Source: Corbicula japonica
Lineage: Eukaryota > Mollusca > Bivalvia > Venerida > Cyrenidae
Assembly: GCA_038501625.1 (NCBI GenBank)
Contig: JAZAYU010000220.1
Coordinates: 558,001-622,000, forward strand
DNA length: 64,000 bases
Direction: 5' to 3'
The position numbers and the translations under genes were made by a program. The notes under the pieces are model-generated. The model ran no database searches. It was not told the origin of the DNA and worked only from the letters and a program-made list of their open reading frames with translations. Below, in pieces: positions 50,400 through 62,500 of this stretch. Position 1 is the first letter of the stretch; each line of letters starts with the position of its first letter.

Positions 50400-50720
50400 A
50401 AGACATCCCCTTGAAAAGAAATGCACTAAAAATCAAAGGGGAATAACTAAGACTGAAGAAGGTAGAGTTATGGTTCTTGTGCACTGCACTGAGTCATTGC
50501 CCAGAAACATGCATACCAAGTTTGGAGTCATTTGAACCTATGGTGACAAAGTTACACTCCGGACAAGAAATGCTCTATTAAAATCAATGGGGAATAATTC
50601 AAAAACAGAACAAGTTGGAGTTACGGTTCTTGTGCACTGCACCTCGAGTCATTGCCAGAAAAGTGCATACCAAGTTTGGAGTCATTTGAACCTAAGGTGA
50701 CAAAGTTAGGCTTTGGATAA
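50400..50720 (+). repeat. About 170-bp tandem dimer
   Basis: Two units share GGTTCTTGTGCACTGCAC, CATACCAAGTTTGGAGTCAT and TGACAAAGTTA. Intergenic between RAP1GDS1 and ASB. Confidence 0.8.
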
Positions 50721-50813
50721 AGCTATGGAGGAAAGGGTTAAATCAAACGAGAAAGTGTGATGTCAGAAATTACCATGAAGGTAAAGGTATAATGTTTGGT
50801 GTCAGTTTTTTAA

Positions 50814-51040
50814 CCCTTTCCTCCATATATACACATTTAATGTGTGGGCAAACAGTTTAGATCCAGATCAGCTCTGTGCCATCTGATTGGGATCTAAACT
50901 GTTTGCTTTTTGATTCATTAGGTTATTTCCGATTAAAATGCGACTAGTGCAGATCCAGATCAGATGGCACGGATGTGCCAGCTGATCTGGATCAACACTG
51001 GTCACACATGCATAAAAATGCGTATATATGGAGGAAAGGG
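50814..51040. mobile_element. TTAA-type double-hairpin MITE
   Basis: TTAA-CCCTTTCCTCCATATATA, right end TATATGGAGGAAAGGG. It lies just 3' of the ASB polyadenylation signal. Confidence 0.9.
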
Positions 51041-51141
51041 ATTATTCCAGGTAATAAAAATAACAAAGGAGACATGTTAAATTTTTATTCAACAAAACAA
51101 ACAATTCAACAATTGCGAAACAAATAATTAATTCAAATTAC

Positions 51142-51147
51142 TTTATT
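51142..51147 (-). terminator. Polyadenylation signal of ASB gene
   Basis: AATAAA on the minus strand, 43 nt after the ASB stop codon. Position and hexamer fit a short 3' UTR. Confidence 0.5.
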
Positions 51148-51190
51148 TCAACAAAGAAATTCAACAATCATAAATTACTAAACAAATCAT

Positions 51191-51324
51191 TTATAAATAT
51201 TTATATAACACAAAATCTTCTAGCAGGGAAGGTAAATTAAGTTTATCTGTATGTTGTAATCTTGAACGACCAAGACATTCTCGGATAATTCGACGACAAA
51301 GGAACTTCAAACTTCTTGGATTTT
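51191..51324 (-). CDS. ASB13: ASB exon 6 (SOCS box, C-terminus)
   Basis: 134 nt from TTTCAG to TAA. PRSLKFLCRRIIRECLGRSR has the BC-box pattern (L..LCR..IR). It is followed by KLNLPSLLEDFVLYKYL, the LP.. Cullin-5-box region. An AATAAA lies about 45 nt downstream. Confidence 0.93.
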
Positions 51325-54300
51325 CTGAAATACATCACAGACAAATCTTACATGAAATACACACAATACTAACATACTAACTAAGTACCAATTGAATATA
51401 AAGGAGATAATCCATTTGCGGACTAAAATAACTTGTTTATTTAAAAACTAGAATGTTTTTTTAGACACTGAGGCCCCCTTTGCTGCAACATAATTTTTAA
51501 TTACAAAGGGCCATAATTCTGGTAAAAATGGTCGCAGGAAATAATCCTTTTGGTCGTAAAGACCATCTACACATCGTGCTTGATCATCTGTGCAAGTTTG
51601 AAAGAAATCCTTCTTATAGTTTTTATAAGCCTCCCGCTTTGTGGGGGCATAAAAAAGCAGCACAAGATAATAAATCTAAGGCCAGAGACCAGTTTCCAAT
51701 CTCAAATAGTTGATCAGAATCATCAGCTGTATAGATCCAGACCTTTTACTCCATCGATATGTCGTTTATCAGCTGGATGACCCGGTTAGATTTAGATCAC
51801 CTTTGCTTTTGGAGTCATCAGATTATTTCTGACTAAGATGCCGAGTGTAGATCCTGATCACAGAGCATGGGTGTGTCATCTGATCAGGATCTCTACACTA
51901 TTTACTTTTTGATTCATAAGGTTATATCTGACGGGAACAGTTAAGATCCTGATCGGATGACATGGATGTGCCAGTTGACCTGGATCTGCACTGTTTGCAC
52001 ATGCAATAAAAAGCATATCTGACAGTATAACTGTCCACATACATACACCTTTTATCGCAAGAGCAAACATGGTAGATCCAGATCAGCCTGCATATCCATA
52101 CCGTCTAATCAGGATCCGCACTGTTCACTTTCTGGTCAGAAATTACCTAATGAATCAAAAAAGCAATCAGTCTAGATCTTGATCAGAAGGCACAGATTAT
52201 CAGGCTGATCTGGATCTACACCGTTCACCTATGCCATATAGGCATATATATGAAGAAAAGTGTTGAGCATGTGACTGGGTGGACCTTACCTTCCCAGTAA
52301 AGAAGCTGTTGTTTGATATGGGAGGTAGATGTGGGCACCATATCTCGTGCCTTCAGATCACTGTTGTTCGTCATCCTGGGATCTGCCCCAAACTCCAGCA
52401 GAAGCGACACTATCTCATCATCCAGCTGCCGTGCCGCAAGGTGTAATGGGGTGGTCAAGATCTTTGTACAGTTCACATTGCAGCCTATTAAAAGAGATTT
52501 ATATTCAATCTGGTTGGTTATCGAAACTTTGTACAGATATTATGTACATAAGCCTTCATTTTCATTTGCAACCCTTGAAAAGTATTACAGATGGACAATA
52601 CTTAAGATTTAGACAACATTATCATTCTCAAATGTATGGCGTATGGCGCGCTGTCACCGTTAATGTCACTTCAGACATTATGTTGTTTTATGTTGTTTTG
52701 TGTGCATAATGAGTCAACAGAGATATAAACCTACACAATGCCTTGGTTATTTACTGACAATATTTCCACATTCACAGTGTTTCACTAAGGATTAACATAA
52801 CTATTTCTGGGAATTAATATCAACTGTTACAGTCGTTATCTGTGACACATATCACTGGCGAAAATTATATTTGTTGACTGACCGGCTTTCAGTAGGATTT
52901 TGATACAGTTGATGCTCTTTTTGTAAACAGCTGCATGAAGCGGAGTGCCGAAATGACAGTCAGAGTGGTTCAAGTTAGCTCCCGCATCTACCAAAATCTG
53001 TGCACATTCATGCTTGTCTGCAAAATGGTGGGTTAGAAAAAGAAGTATATTATAATTCAAATTAAGCAACATCGAACATGAACACCTGAGAATATTAACT
53101 GCAAATTCGAGTCAATTTAACAATGAAAACTGTTGTTTAAATATTGAGATTAACAGTTATGGGACATTTTTCTACGGTAGCACAAAATGGTTAATGGAAC
53201 AAAAGTTATTTTTTATAACAAAGAAGATGGTGTTTCTATACATTTCATTGCAGTGTTAATTCTTGGCTTTTCTGTCTAAAATCTTGTCATAGAATTATCA
53301 TTCATATTTTTTGTCATAATGGCAAAAAATTATATTAAATGAACTTGGACAGTGATGATTTGTTTCAGTTAAAGTCACAATTCTTGTTAGTGTTTGTGTC
53401 ACCATTATTACGGCATTATTAAGGCTGAAAATCTAACAAATCCATTAAAAACCACTAAGTTCTTGTCAAACCTTTAATAAGTTAGAACTACAAATGGATA
53501 ATCATTAAAATTGTGTTCATATGCCAATATATTATCCCAAGTTTTTAGCAGATAAAAATATAGTGCAACAACAAAACTTGTTATAATGAACTTGGTTAAA
53601 AACTTTTATGTATTAAAAGTGGTTATTTAAGTCAGATGCAAAGAAGCAAAAATATTTTCAGACAGGAACAAGTAGTAAAAACAAAATGATACTAAAGTAA
53701 GTGTTCCATTGACCCAGGAGATGACCCTTTGACTCTTAACATTTAAAAAAAAACAAACAAGGTTTTAGTTTAGGGGTCTTTTTTTCATAACATTAGGGGT
53801 ATTTTGGCTATAAATTGGCAGAATCCCTTTAAAAGTAGTCAAAATGATCCTTGAAATTCAGCATTTAGTGGAACTTCTTCTAATGTATTTGTTTAATACA
53901 AATTAAATGTTAATGCAAAATTTTGCTTTTTAACCCTTTATTCCATATTTACACATTTTAACACATGTGTGACCAATGTAGAACCAGATCAGCTGGAACA
54001 TTGGTGCCACTAAATCTGGATTTACACTGGTTGCATCTTGTTCAGAAATAACCTTAACAATCTAACTTTGAACAGTGTAGATCCTGATTAGATAGCTTAG
54101 ATGTGCTGGCTGATCTGGATCTACGCTGTTCTTCTATGCCTTATAAGCATATTTATGAAGGAAATGGTTAAAAATTTCAAGCAAATTTTTGTGCCCTAAA
54201 TTACCTCTGAGAACAGCTTCATGTAAAGGGGATGTCAGTAGCAACTGAGGGTTGACATTTGCTCCCCACTCAAGCAGCAATTTTACACACTCAACATGAC

Positions 54301-55473
54301 CACTGGAACATGCATCACATAGTGGTGTTGAACCATCAATGTTTCTTCCATCCACCTACATAATAAAACTATGTAATAAACCTTTTCCTTATGACCAGTG
54401 TAGATCCAGATCAGCTGACAGATCCATGCTGTCTTATCTGAATCTATACTGGTCATTGTTTTGGTCAGATAACACCTAATAAATCAACAAGTGAACAGTG
54501 TAGATTTTGATCAGATGGCATGGATGTGCCTGCTTATCGGATCTACACTGTTCGCGGCACAGTATATATGGAGGAACAGGTTAAAATGGACATACCTGAG
54601 CTCCAGCCTCCAGCAATTCTCTCACACATTCTATTTTACCAAGAAAGCAGGCTTCGTGCAGAGGCTGTACAAGGTCAAAGTTGCCGTCATTGACCATGTG
54701 ACCTTGACTTATGAGTTCTCTGACCAGGACGGCATCTCCCAGTCTACATGCTGTATGTAATGGATATGGGTCTGAAAAAGGGGAGTTCAGAATTTAAATA
54801 CATGTATTTAAACACTGCAGGAATATGTCAGTTAGTAGTATTACATATTGAACTGAATATTCTTAATCTGATATCAATAAAATAGTACCCAACTAGTTTA
54901 CTTTGCTTTATAAATAGGTGTATTATTTTCACTATTTACATAGCCATAGCAACTACATTTTATGTGACAAAAGATATTTATGGCATGTATAATCACCTCA
55001 TTGCCATTTTACCAACTACCAAGTTCCATCAACCTAGCTTGCACTCTTTTTCAAGATTTTGCAAAATCCAGATTTTCTTTGCGAAAGCACAGATGGACAG
55101 ACATATAACAAAATTAATTATGTGCATAATCTTCTTTTTTTCCTCTATCTATCTACCAAGACTTTACCAAATACCCTTTACTTTACCTTTAAATACACCG
55201 TTTATTGCATACAGTACTAAGCATTAAGTATTATACTTAAGTTATGAGCAGGGTCTATTTAAACAATTAATAGACCCTGTTATGAGATATTGCAGGAGTC
55301 AGTTTTTCTGGATAAACGACAGACTGATGGATGAGGCACGGCATGTGTGCACAGCTACGAGCGCAAAATGAATTTCATTTAAATGGCTTTAAACAGAAAA
55401 GTAAACATGAAAACAACGAATCATTTAGACAAATATGTGCAGAATTTCATTTACCATCGACTTCGTCCTCCAT
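51191..55473 (-). CDS. ASB13: Ankyrin repeat and SOCS box protein (ASB13-like), six exons
   Basis: Minus-strand exons 55455-55473, 54596-54771, 54205-54355, 52883-53017, 52290-52484 and 51191-51324 join to 810 nt, or 269 residues (human ASB13 has 278). The start MEDEVD is followed at once by six ankyrin repeats (residues about 7-210) with PLHTACRLG, PLHEACFLG, TPLCDACSSG, SPLHEAVLR, TPLHAAVYK and TPLHLAARQ. A SOCS box closes the protein (about 228-269). RNIDGSTPLCDAC and DCHFGTPLH match ASB13 and its ASB5/9/11 relatives. In this family the ankyrin stack binds substrate and the SOCS box recruits Elongin B/C and Cullin-5, forming an E3 ubiquitin ligase. It converges on RAP1GDS1. The subfamily name is by eye. 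Confidence 0.93.
51448..51640 (-). mobile_element. Helitron-like copy on the minus strand
   Basis: Reverse complement of the family; terminus CTAG at 51448-51451 with a degraded hairpin, body ending in TTTCAAACTTGCAC. Confidence 0.65.
52290..52484 (-). CDS. ASB13: ASB exon 5 (ankyrin repeat 6 and linker)
   Basis: 195 nt with AATAG acceptor and GTAAG donor, phase 1 both ends. It carries TTPLHLAARQLDDEIVSLLL, then a linker with KARDMVPTSTSHIKQQLLYW leading to the SOCS box. Confidence 0.95.
52883..53017 (-). CDS. ASB13: ASB exon 4 (ankyrin repeats 4-5)
   Basis: 135 nt with TTTGCAG acceptor and GTCAGT donor, phase 1 both ends. It carries HECAQILVDAGANLNHSDCH and FGTPLHAAVYKKSINCIKIL. Confidence 0.95.
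53934..54167. mobile_element. TTAA-flanked double-hairpin MITE in ASB intron
   Basis: TTAA on both edges, ends CCCTTTATTCCATATTTA and TTTATGAAGGAAATGG. Another copy at 54375-54584 occupies the intron between exons 2 and 3. Confidence 0.88.
54205..54355 (-). CDS. ASB13: ASB exon 3 (ankyrin repeat 3 and start of 4)
   Basis: 151 nt with TAG acceptor and GTAAT donor; phase 0 in, phase 1 out. RNIDGSTPLCDACSSGHVEC is close to human ASB13 RNIDGSTPLCDACASGSIEC. A TTAA-flanked MITE follows 37 bp past the donor. Confidence 0.96.
54596..54771 (-). CDS. ASB13: ASB exon 2 (ankyrin repeats 1-2)
   Basis: 176 nt with CAG acceptor and GTATG donor; phase 1 in, phase 0 out. It carries DPYPLHTACRLGDAVLVREL and QPLHEACFLGKIECVRELLE, ending EAGAQ. 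Confidence 0.95.
55455..55473 (-). CDS. ASB13: ASB exon 1 (start)
   Basis: ATG GAG GAC GAA GTC GAT G is followed by donor GTAAAT. Phase 1 fits the next exon, which opens directly with an ankyrin repeat. No in-frame ATG is needed upstream. An intervening unseen exon is possible but not required. Confidence 0.75.
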
Positions 55474-57058
55474 TTTTCTACTGATTATCTCCACTTGACA
55501 TTTACGCGGGAACTTTCAGGCTTAAACGCCGGTTGAACCGTACAGCAACGGTCAACTAACTCTCGCTGTATAGTTTAGAGTGTTACAGGCAGGATAACAT
55601 TATGATGTATATTTTCCAATATAGATTCTGGCACTTTTAATGTTGGGCAACTTTTCTCACTTATTCAGGCCGAACGTTTTGGAAAAACATCTTAATAAAA
55701 AAACTTTTTGACTGGTTAAATGTTGGAGTTTAATTCAGACAAATTACGCAAAATGGTATCAATTCCGCAAAATGAACTGACAGTCACTGTTAAGGTCGTA
55801 AGATTAATTCTCTTGGAGTTCCACGGTTTTCCACTATGCATGACATCGGCAATAAGTTTCGTGTAATTAGTGCTTTAATCTAGAGATGCTAGTTAATGTC
55901 TGATGTTAGTTTCTAGCTAGTCCCAGACATAGCACGCACTTCGTTTATATATCTCTGCCAAAATCAATACTACGTTCTAAAAACCAATGATTTATGTTGT
56001 CATTTCTTTAACATAACTTGCAGCTTCTTCTTCTTCTTATGTTGTAAACGATCCCAGTAAGTATGGGTCCGGCTGGAAGAAGGTTGATGCATGTCATCGC
56101 GTTAGATATGGCTTGTTTCTGAGTATTTTTCTTTTTACAAGCTATAGTATTTTTGTTACCAGTAACAAGTATTTTTACCGGAAGTAACAAACAGGCACAA
56201 CTAGAAGCTTCTTTACAAATGTGATTCTAAGAAAACTGCGGACAAAAAGGGAAAGAAACTACTTTCCAAAACAGGACTCCAGCAGATTAAATCTATTTTA
56301 CATAAAATAGGTCATTTGCTAAGCTTTTCTAACATTCCTCGTACTCACAAACTCTGTCTCAACTCAATCCAACTCATCTTATGGTCTTGGACGTCCATAT
56401 ATCGAGAAGCACTTGTGTTGCAATGCAACTATTCAACAGTATTTACATTCATCATGCACTTTGTTGAGATGAAAGTCGTAAGACTTTTTCCATTTTGTTT
56501 GGAAAACATTTCGTCCAAGGTGTGGCTACAACAAAACAGCGCGCGATGTCTAGTGACGTCGTCGAGCATGCACGTTTTAACAAGAGTTGCTGGGGGAAAA
56601 GGCCGCGAAATTACAGATTCGCAACATCTTGGTAAGAATCGAGAATGTTTCGGAGTGCAATTGTATAATCTGGGTAAGTATGTTTTACGATATGAAAAAC
56701 AGATAGGTTGCTTAAAGTAAGCGTTAAGCCGTGTTTGAAAACTGAACAACCCAAGATTTCCATACAGTGTATGATACACTGATGAATGCAATAAAATATC
56801 AATTGAATCCTTAAGTTATTTCCTATATGAACAAGTTTCTATTTTTTTCATTTGAAATTGGACATGTATTGTCTATTGACATAAACCAGGCTGCATACAA
56901 CTTGCACAGTACAGTACGTTATGGCCATGTAGACAGTCACCTGATACATTTATTTTACAACTGCATATCACCTAATCAGAAGGTATAATTTTGATATTTT
57001 CAGGATTCCACTCTGAAAATTGCTTATGGAAAATATGACTAGTCAAACCAGCTCTTAA

Positions 57059-57299
57059 CCCTTTCCCCCATAGATACATCTTTATTGCATGGGCTAACAG
57101 TGTAGATCCAGATCGGACAGCAAATCCATGACATCTGATCAGGTCATCAGGATCTGCACTGGTCACATTTTGGTCAGAAATAACCTAACAAATAAAAAAG
57201 GGAACATTACAGATCCTGATCAGACAGCACGGATGTGCCAGCTGATCTGGATCTAAACTGGTTGCCCGCACTATTAAGGTATATCTATGGAGGAAATGA
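57059..57299. mobile_element. TTAA-flanked double-hairpin MITE
   Basis: TTAA on both edges, ends CCCTTTCCCCCATAGATA and CTATGGAGGAAATGA. Intergenic between ASB and VDAC. 55474-57050 holds no recognisable gene. Confidence 0.88.
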
Positions 57300-57803
57300 T
57301 TAAAACTGTTTTCATTCTGCTCCAAAAACATTCTATCTATGGAGTAAAGGGTTAAATAACAGTATTTGTTATCTTCTACAAGTATAGTATCACATGACTT
57401 TCTAGTTATCTATAATCAGTTATTACTTGGCTTGGGCACGGTGATGGGCACAAATAATAAAACACAAACGAGTAATGGTCAGACCTGCAAATTTTATTCT
57501 TCACATCAGGAAAACGGCTTGGAAAACCAAGTCAACATAAAATCTTCATTACATTGACATCAATCATTAACACATACCTAGTTTTACTTGCGTAATTGGA
57601 AAAACAAACTGAAATAACAGTATGAGAAAGCCAAAACCAATTAAAACACTATGGATGTTTTTATCATATGAGCTAAAATCTTCAACTGTAACAGATTACC
57701 TACGAATTATCACAACATACATAAGCTATTTCATTTTCTCATTGACAGACGCAGTGTGCTGATGCATATCTGGAACAAAATTCTAGTTGTTATACTCCAT
57801 TAA

Positions 57804-57857
57804 ACCTTTCCTCCAATAATATGCATTTGTACGCATGTGTGTCTATGGAGGAAAGGG
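57804..57857. mobile_element. 54-bp deletion derivative of the TTAA MITE
   Basis: TTAA at both edges with only the ends left: ACCTTTCCTCCA, ATGCATTTGTACGCATGTGT and CTATGGAGGAAAGGG. Both hairpins are gone. Confidence 0.88.
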
Positions 57858-57878
57858 TTAAGTTGTAATCAAAATTAA

Positions 57879-58187
57879 CCCTTTACTCCATATGTAGGCC
57901 TTTCAATGCATCTGCACCAGTGTAGATCCAGATCAGAAGGCACATCTGTAGGATGTGCACTGCTCACTTTTTGTGATCCTGATCCTGATCAGATGGCTTG
58001 GATGTGCCTGCAGATCTGGATCTACACTGGTTGCAAATGCTGACCAATCCAGAACTTCACTGGTCTTGGTCAGAAATAACCCTAAAAATCTAAATGCAAG
58101 CAGTGAAGGTCGTGATTAGACAGCAAGGATGTGCTGGTTGATCTGGATCTACACTTTTCGCCATGCCATATCTAATGGAGTAAAGAG
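57879..58187. mobile_element. TTAA-flanked MITE, rearranged (309 bp)
   Basis: TTAA-CCCTTTACTCCATATGTA and AATGGAGTAAAGAG-TTAA, with an extra hairpin segment (GATCCTGATCCTGATCAGAT) internally. 58190-58900 is AT-rich with nothing recognised. Confidence 0.85.
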
Positions 58188-59244
58188 TTAACTGGCTATC
58201 TGTATATCTGAAATGCTACAAATAATACAAGATTACATTGCATAAACTTTGAGATACCTTAATACAGATCCAGACGGTTAATAAGAAAGTACTTATTGTA
58301 ATATCAATATTTCTACTGTTTTTATTCATCATGCATATCTGATATCATTCATACAAAGATTGCAAATTCAGCTACAACTAACAATACACGTTTGACCATG
58401 TTCAAACCATCTGAAAAATTTTGAGTAAAGGCCAATTTTTTTTGCATTTTTTCCAGCCAAAATAAAATTCAACATTTTTTTTATTTCTCTATAATTTAAA
58501 TCACTTTCCTAATCGTATCACAGACGTAATTCAGAAAACAAAAAAAAATTCCAGGTCAATTATACAAAGACAGACATGTATTCTTAGAAGTTGGTTCAAC
58601 ACATCATTAATGAAAAGTACACACAAAGTAAGTATTTCAAAAACTGAAATTTCTACATAAAACAGTAAATCAAAGCACTTCCAGAAGAAATTTGGTACAT
58701 GTTAATTGCAAATAATTAAACAAAAAGTTGTAAGTTATTGCCCAGGATATATCAAGACAATATTTAATATCTTAACAGATTACATAACATTTAGTACACT
58801 TGCACTCATCCATCCAAGCACACATTGCATCCGGAGTATATGTGTACTTAAATGCTGGAATTTTTCATTCATTATTGGTTTCATGATTTTTAGTCAAAAG
58901 ATAAAAGCTTTTTGTAACCCTTTACTCCATGGGACTGTTTGATTTTGATTTATAAGGTTATTTCCTACCAAAAAGCAACAAGTGTAGATTCAGATCAGAT
59001 GGCACAGATGTGCCAGCTGATCTGGATCTACACGAGCTGCCAATGCAATAAAAACCCATATATGGAGTAAAAGGTTATGAGATGTAAACAAAATCTGGTT
59101 AAGTAAATATTGTAACCCTAAAACTAAATATAACCCATAAAATGGGACCTTCTCTATTAATGTTTTTTGCACTTGTGTCCACTCAAATTGCACTATTTTC
59201 TTAGAAAAATTTAATACAAACTTGTTGTTTGAAACCACGTGACT

Positions 59245-59250
59245 TTTATT
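59245..59250 (-). terminator. Possible VDAC polyadenylation signal
   Basis: AATAAA on the minus strand about 204 nt beyond the VDAC stop. Position is plausible; other A-rich hexamers exist nearby. Confidence 0.4.
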
Positions 59251-59453
59251 CCATTAAAACAATTAATAAATATATCCAAAGATTAGTTATATCAAGTATT
59301 CAGCAATTACACATGACTAAAAACACAAATATGAATCCTTTTGGTACAAATATTTAAATTTCTGTCAAAAGTTCTTGGATCTGCTTAACAGCCGCACTGA
59401 CACTGTATGATGAGAACGCAATGTTATATATTAAGAATTATTATGTGATTGTC

Positions 59454-59545
59454 CTACAGGTCAAAATCCAGACCCATTCCGATCTTGTGACCACCGGCGT
59501 TGATGTTCTTAGCCTCAATCATTGTTGACAAGGTCAATTTCACAC
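59454..59545 (-). CDS. VDAC2: VDAC last exon
   Basis: 92 nt from TTTCAG to TAG, encoding [20 protein letters not shown] and ending [10 protein letters not shown]. It is the last barrel strands, closely matching vertebrate VDAC C-termini. Confidence 0.95.
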
Positions 59546-62500
59546 CTGAAATTTATAGAAACTTCATTATAACATTTTAACCTTTTACTCCATAGGAAAA
59601 GACATTCAGGCTATCTGGCCCCAATATGACAAATAACCTTATGTTAAAACTCAATTTTCAACTCAACATTGCTATTTATTCAAATATGTAAGGTTAATTC
59701 AGGTCCTGAAAGAATTTATCACTACTGACAGTTTGTAGCTTTAAATCCTGTCACCAAATCAATTAAACAAGCTTTTCATAAATCTTTGTAAAATTCGTAA
59801 ACCTTTCAACCACTAAATGAATGAAATTATGAAATGGACTTTTTCAGTCATTGTTCAGTTTTTTTCTTTCTTTTTACATAAATGTTATAATTTATTATTA
59901 ACTGAATAAGGAACAATTTAGATCCTGATTAGACTTTGTACACACAGTGGCTGATCTGGGTCTACACTGGTTGCAAAATGGGACAATAATGTGCTTAGAA
60001 CATAAATTAAACCTTTCATTCATGGAAACACCTTTATTGCAGGGGCGAACAGTTTAGATCCAGATCAGCCAGCACATCTGTGCCATCTGATTAGGATCTA
60101 AACTGTTCGCTTTTTAATTTGTTAGGTTATTTCTGACCAGAATGCGACCAGTGCAGATCCTGATCAGATAGCACGGATGTGCCGGCTAACCTGGATCTAC
60201 ACTGGTCGCACATGCATAAAAATGTGTATATATGGAGGAAAGGGTTAAATCACACTCACCGTCTCTGATGTTTTGAGAATATCCTATTCCAACTTGGCCA
60301 CTGTTGTTAACCTTTGCCTGTAAGATATAAACATAAATATTGAAACTGTCTAGATTTTTATATCTGATTTTCCAAGAAATGAATTATATGAAAAAAACTA
60401 CAGTAGAAGAGAACAGAATTTATTCTAATTTCTAGCCATTAACCCTTCCATCCATGGATAATTGTTTTATCTGGTTCACATGGCACATACAGGATCTACA
60501 CGGGGTCACTCCTTGGTCAGAATAAAGTAATGAATATAAAAGCGAACAGTGCATATCCTGTTCAGATGGCAGTGATGTGCCAGCAGATCAAGGTCAACAC
60601 CTGCCTACCCATGCAATATTGTATCCATGGAATAAAGGTTAAGTTTTAGAAGTATAGAATGTGAGCTGTTGTATAGTATGCACTTTAGGAACACTGCTGC
60701 ACATTTATTTTCGAAACAAAATGAAACATGTAGAGCGTTGGCACGTTGTCGGAGGTTCGAATCCTGGTTAAAGCTACTCATTCCAACCCAATTCTGCCAC
60801 AGTATTTTCACTTATTACTTTAAATATGAGTTTGGTCTCCAAATTAACCAAATAATCAATTTATCAGAAACCAGTTTCTTGGATCCAGGGTTCAGTATTT
60901 ATTATCTCCGCAGTCAAAAGTTGCAATGACCACCAGTATTTACTATCTCCCCAGACAAAACTTGCAATGACAACCAAAAATGAATACATACACTAATAGA
61001 AGCGTCCTTGTCTAGGGTGTACTTTCCTCCGATGCCGAACCTCGTTACATTGCTGCCCGAGGTCCAGGAGAGGTTGACTCCCATCTCAAGGTCGTCCTTC
61101 ACTCTCTGGTGCACTGACCCACCAAACTCGGCAGCGTCATTTCTGAAAAATACAGTATCTCACTCATACAAGTTGTTTGCACTTGTGATCCTTCAAAATC
61201 AATTATGAACATTCTTGCACAGTATTTTTTCAACACTTAAGAGGATATCCAGTTGTATGGCATTAGTATTTTGGATTTTTCCCTTGGTAAAGAACCCTCA
61301 ATGATTTTGGAAAAAACAAGTTCTAACATTATAAAAACTTAAATTCACGATTTGGACCAGTTCATATAAGGAACTTTATCTTTACACCATCTTTCTTTTT
61401 TATGATGCTTCGGTTTAATAATATATATCACATCAAATGTTTTAGTCAAGTTTTTGTCACTTAAAAAGCTCCTAGGTTTTTCATTGTGTATATTCTCAAT
61501 TAGATTTAGGAATTCTGATAATTTCTTTTAGATATGCAAAATATAGAATTTTATGAATACTGAAGTTGCAGGACAACTAAACTGCACATAGAATCTCTGC
61601 AGGGCCTATGTACAATAGGCCACAATCCTCCAGGAAATTAAGATTTTGTTACCTTCACGTCTCGCATGTGGAACACTCTTTTACAGTTTATTTCAGTAGA
61701 GTAAATGTGTAAGCTGCTCTTAAGCCATTCTAAGTTCTTGAAGTAAAGTTTCAGTGGTTAACTTTATTGCCTTAAGCCAGTTCAAGTCTAGAGCGCATCA
61801 AAATTGATTCCAGTCAATTGATCAGAAACTGCCCATCTAGTGATATGCTAAGCAACTTACACATTGGTGTGTAGTGTGAAATCTCCAGCTTCGTATCCCA
61901 TGGCAAAGTTGCTCTTGATAAGTTTGCTCTTGGATGTATCGAAGGCCATCTGGTAACCTCCAAGGAATCCGTTGTAACTGTAACACAAAAGACAAGTTTG
62001 GTTAGTAAATATCATGTTAACTTCCGCATTATAAAAGTTGCTCTTGATAAGTTTGCTCTTGGATGTATCGAAGGCCATCTGGTAACCTCCAAGGAATCCG
62101 TTGTAACTGTAACACAAAAGACAAGTTTGGTTAGTAAATATCATGTTAACTTCCGCATTATAAAAGTTGCTCTTGATAAGTTTGCTCTTGGATGTATCGA
62201 AGGCCATCTGGTAACCTCCAAGGAATCCGTTGTAACTGTAACACAAAAGACAAGTTTGGTTAGTAAATATCATGTTAACTTCCGCATTATAAAAGTTGCT
62301 CTTGATAAGTTTGCTCTTGGATGTATCGAAGGCCATCTGGTAACCTCCAAGGAATCCATTGTAACTGTAACACAAAAGACAAGTTTGGTTAGTAAATATC
62401 ATGTTAACTTCCGCATTATAAAAGTTGCTCTTGATAAGTTTGCTCTTGGATGTATCGAAGGCCATCTGGTAACCTCCAAGGAATCTGTTGTAACTGTAAC

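Noticed and set aside
52313..52709. Plus-strand frames of 99 and 126 residues
   Set aside because: They are antisense shadows of ASB exon 5.
56316..56791. 134- and 120-residue frames on opposite strands
   Set aside because: They overlap a dispersed repeat, match no known family and lack splice or start context.
60720..60790. Functional tRNA gene
   Set aside because: A and B boxes are too close and no acceptor or anticodon stem forms.
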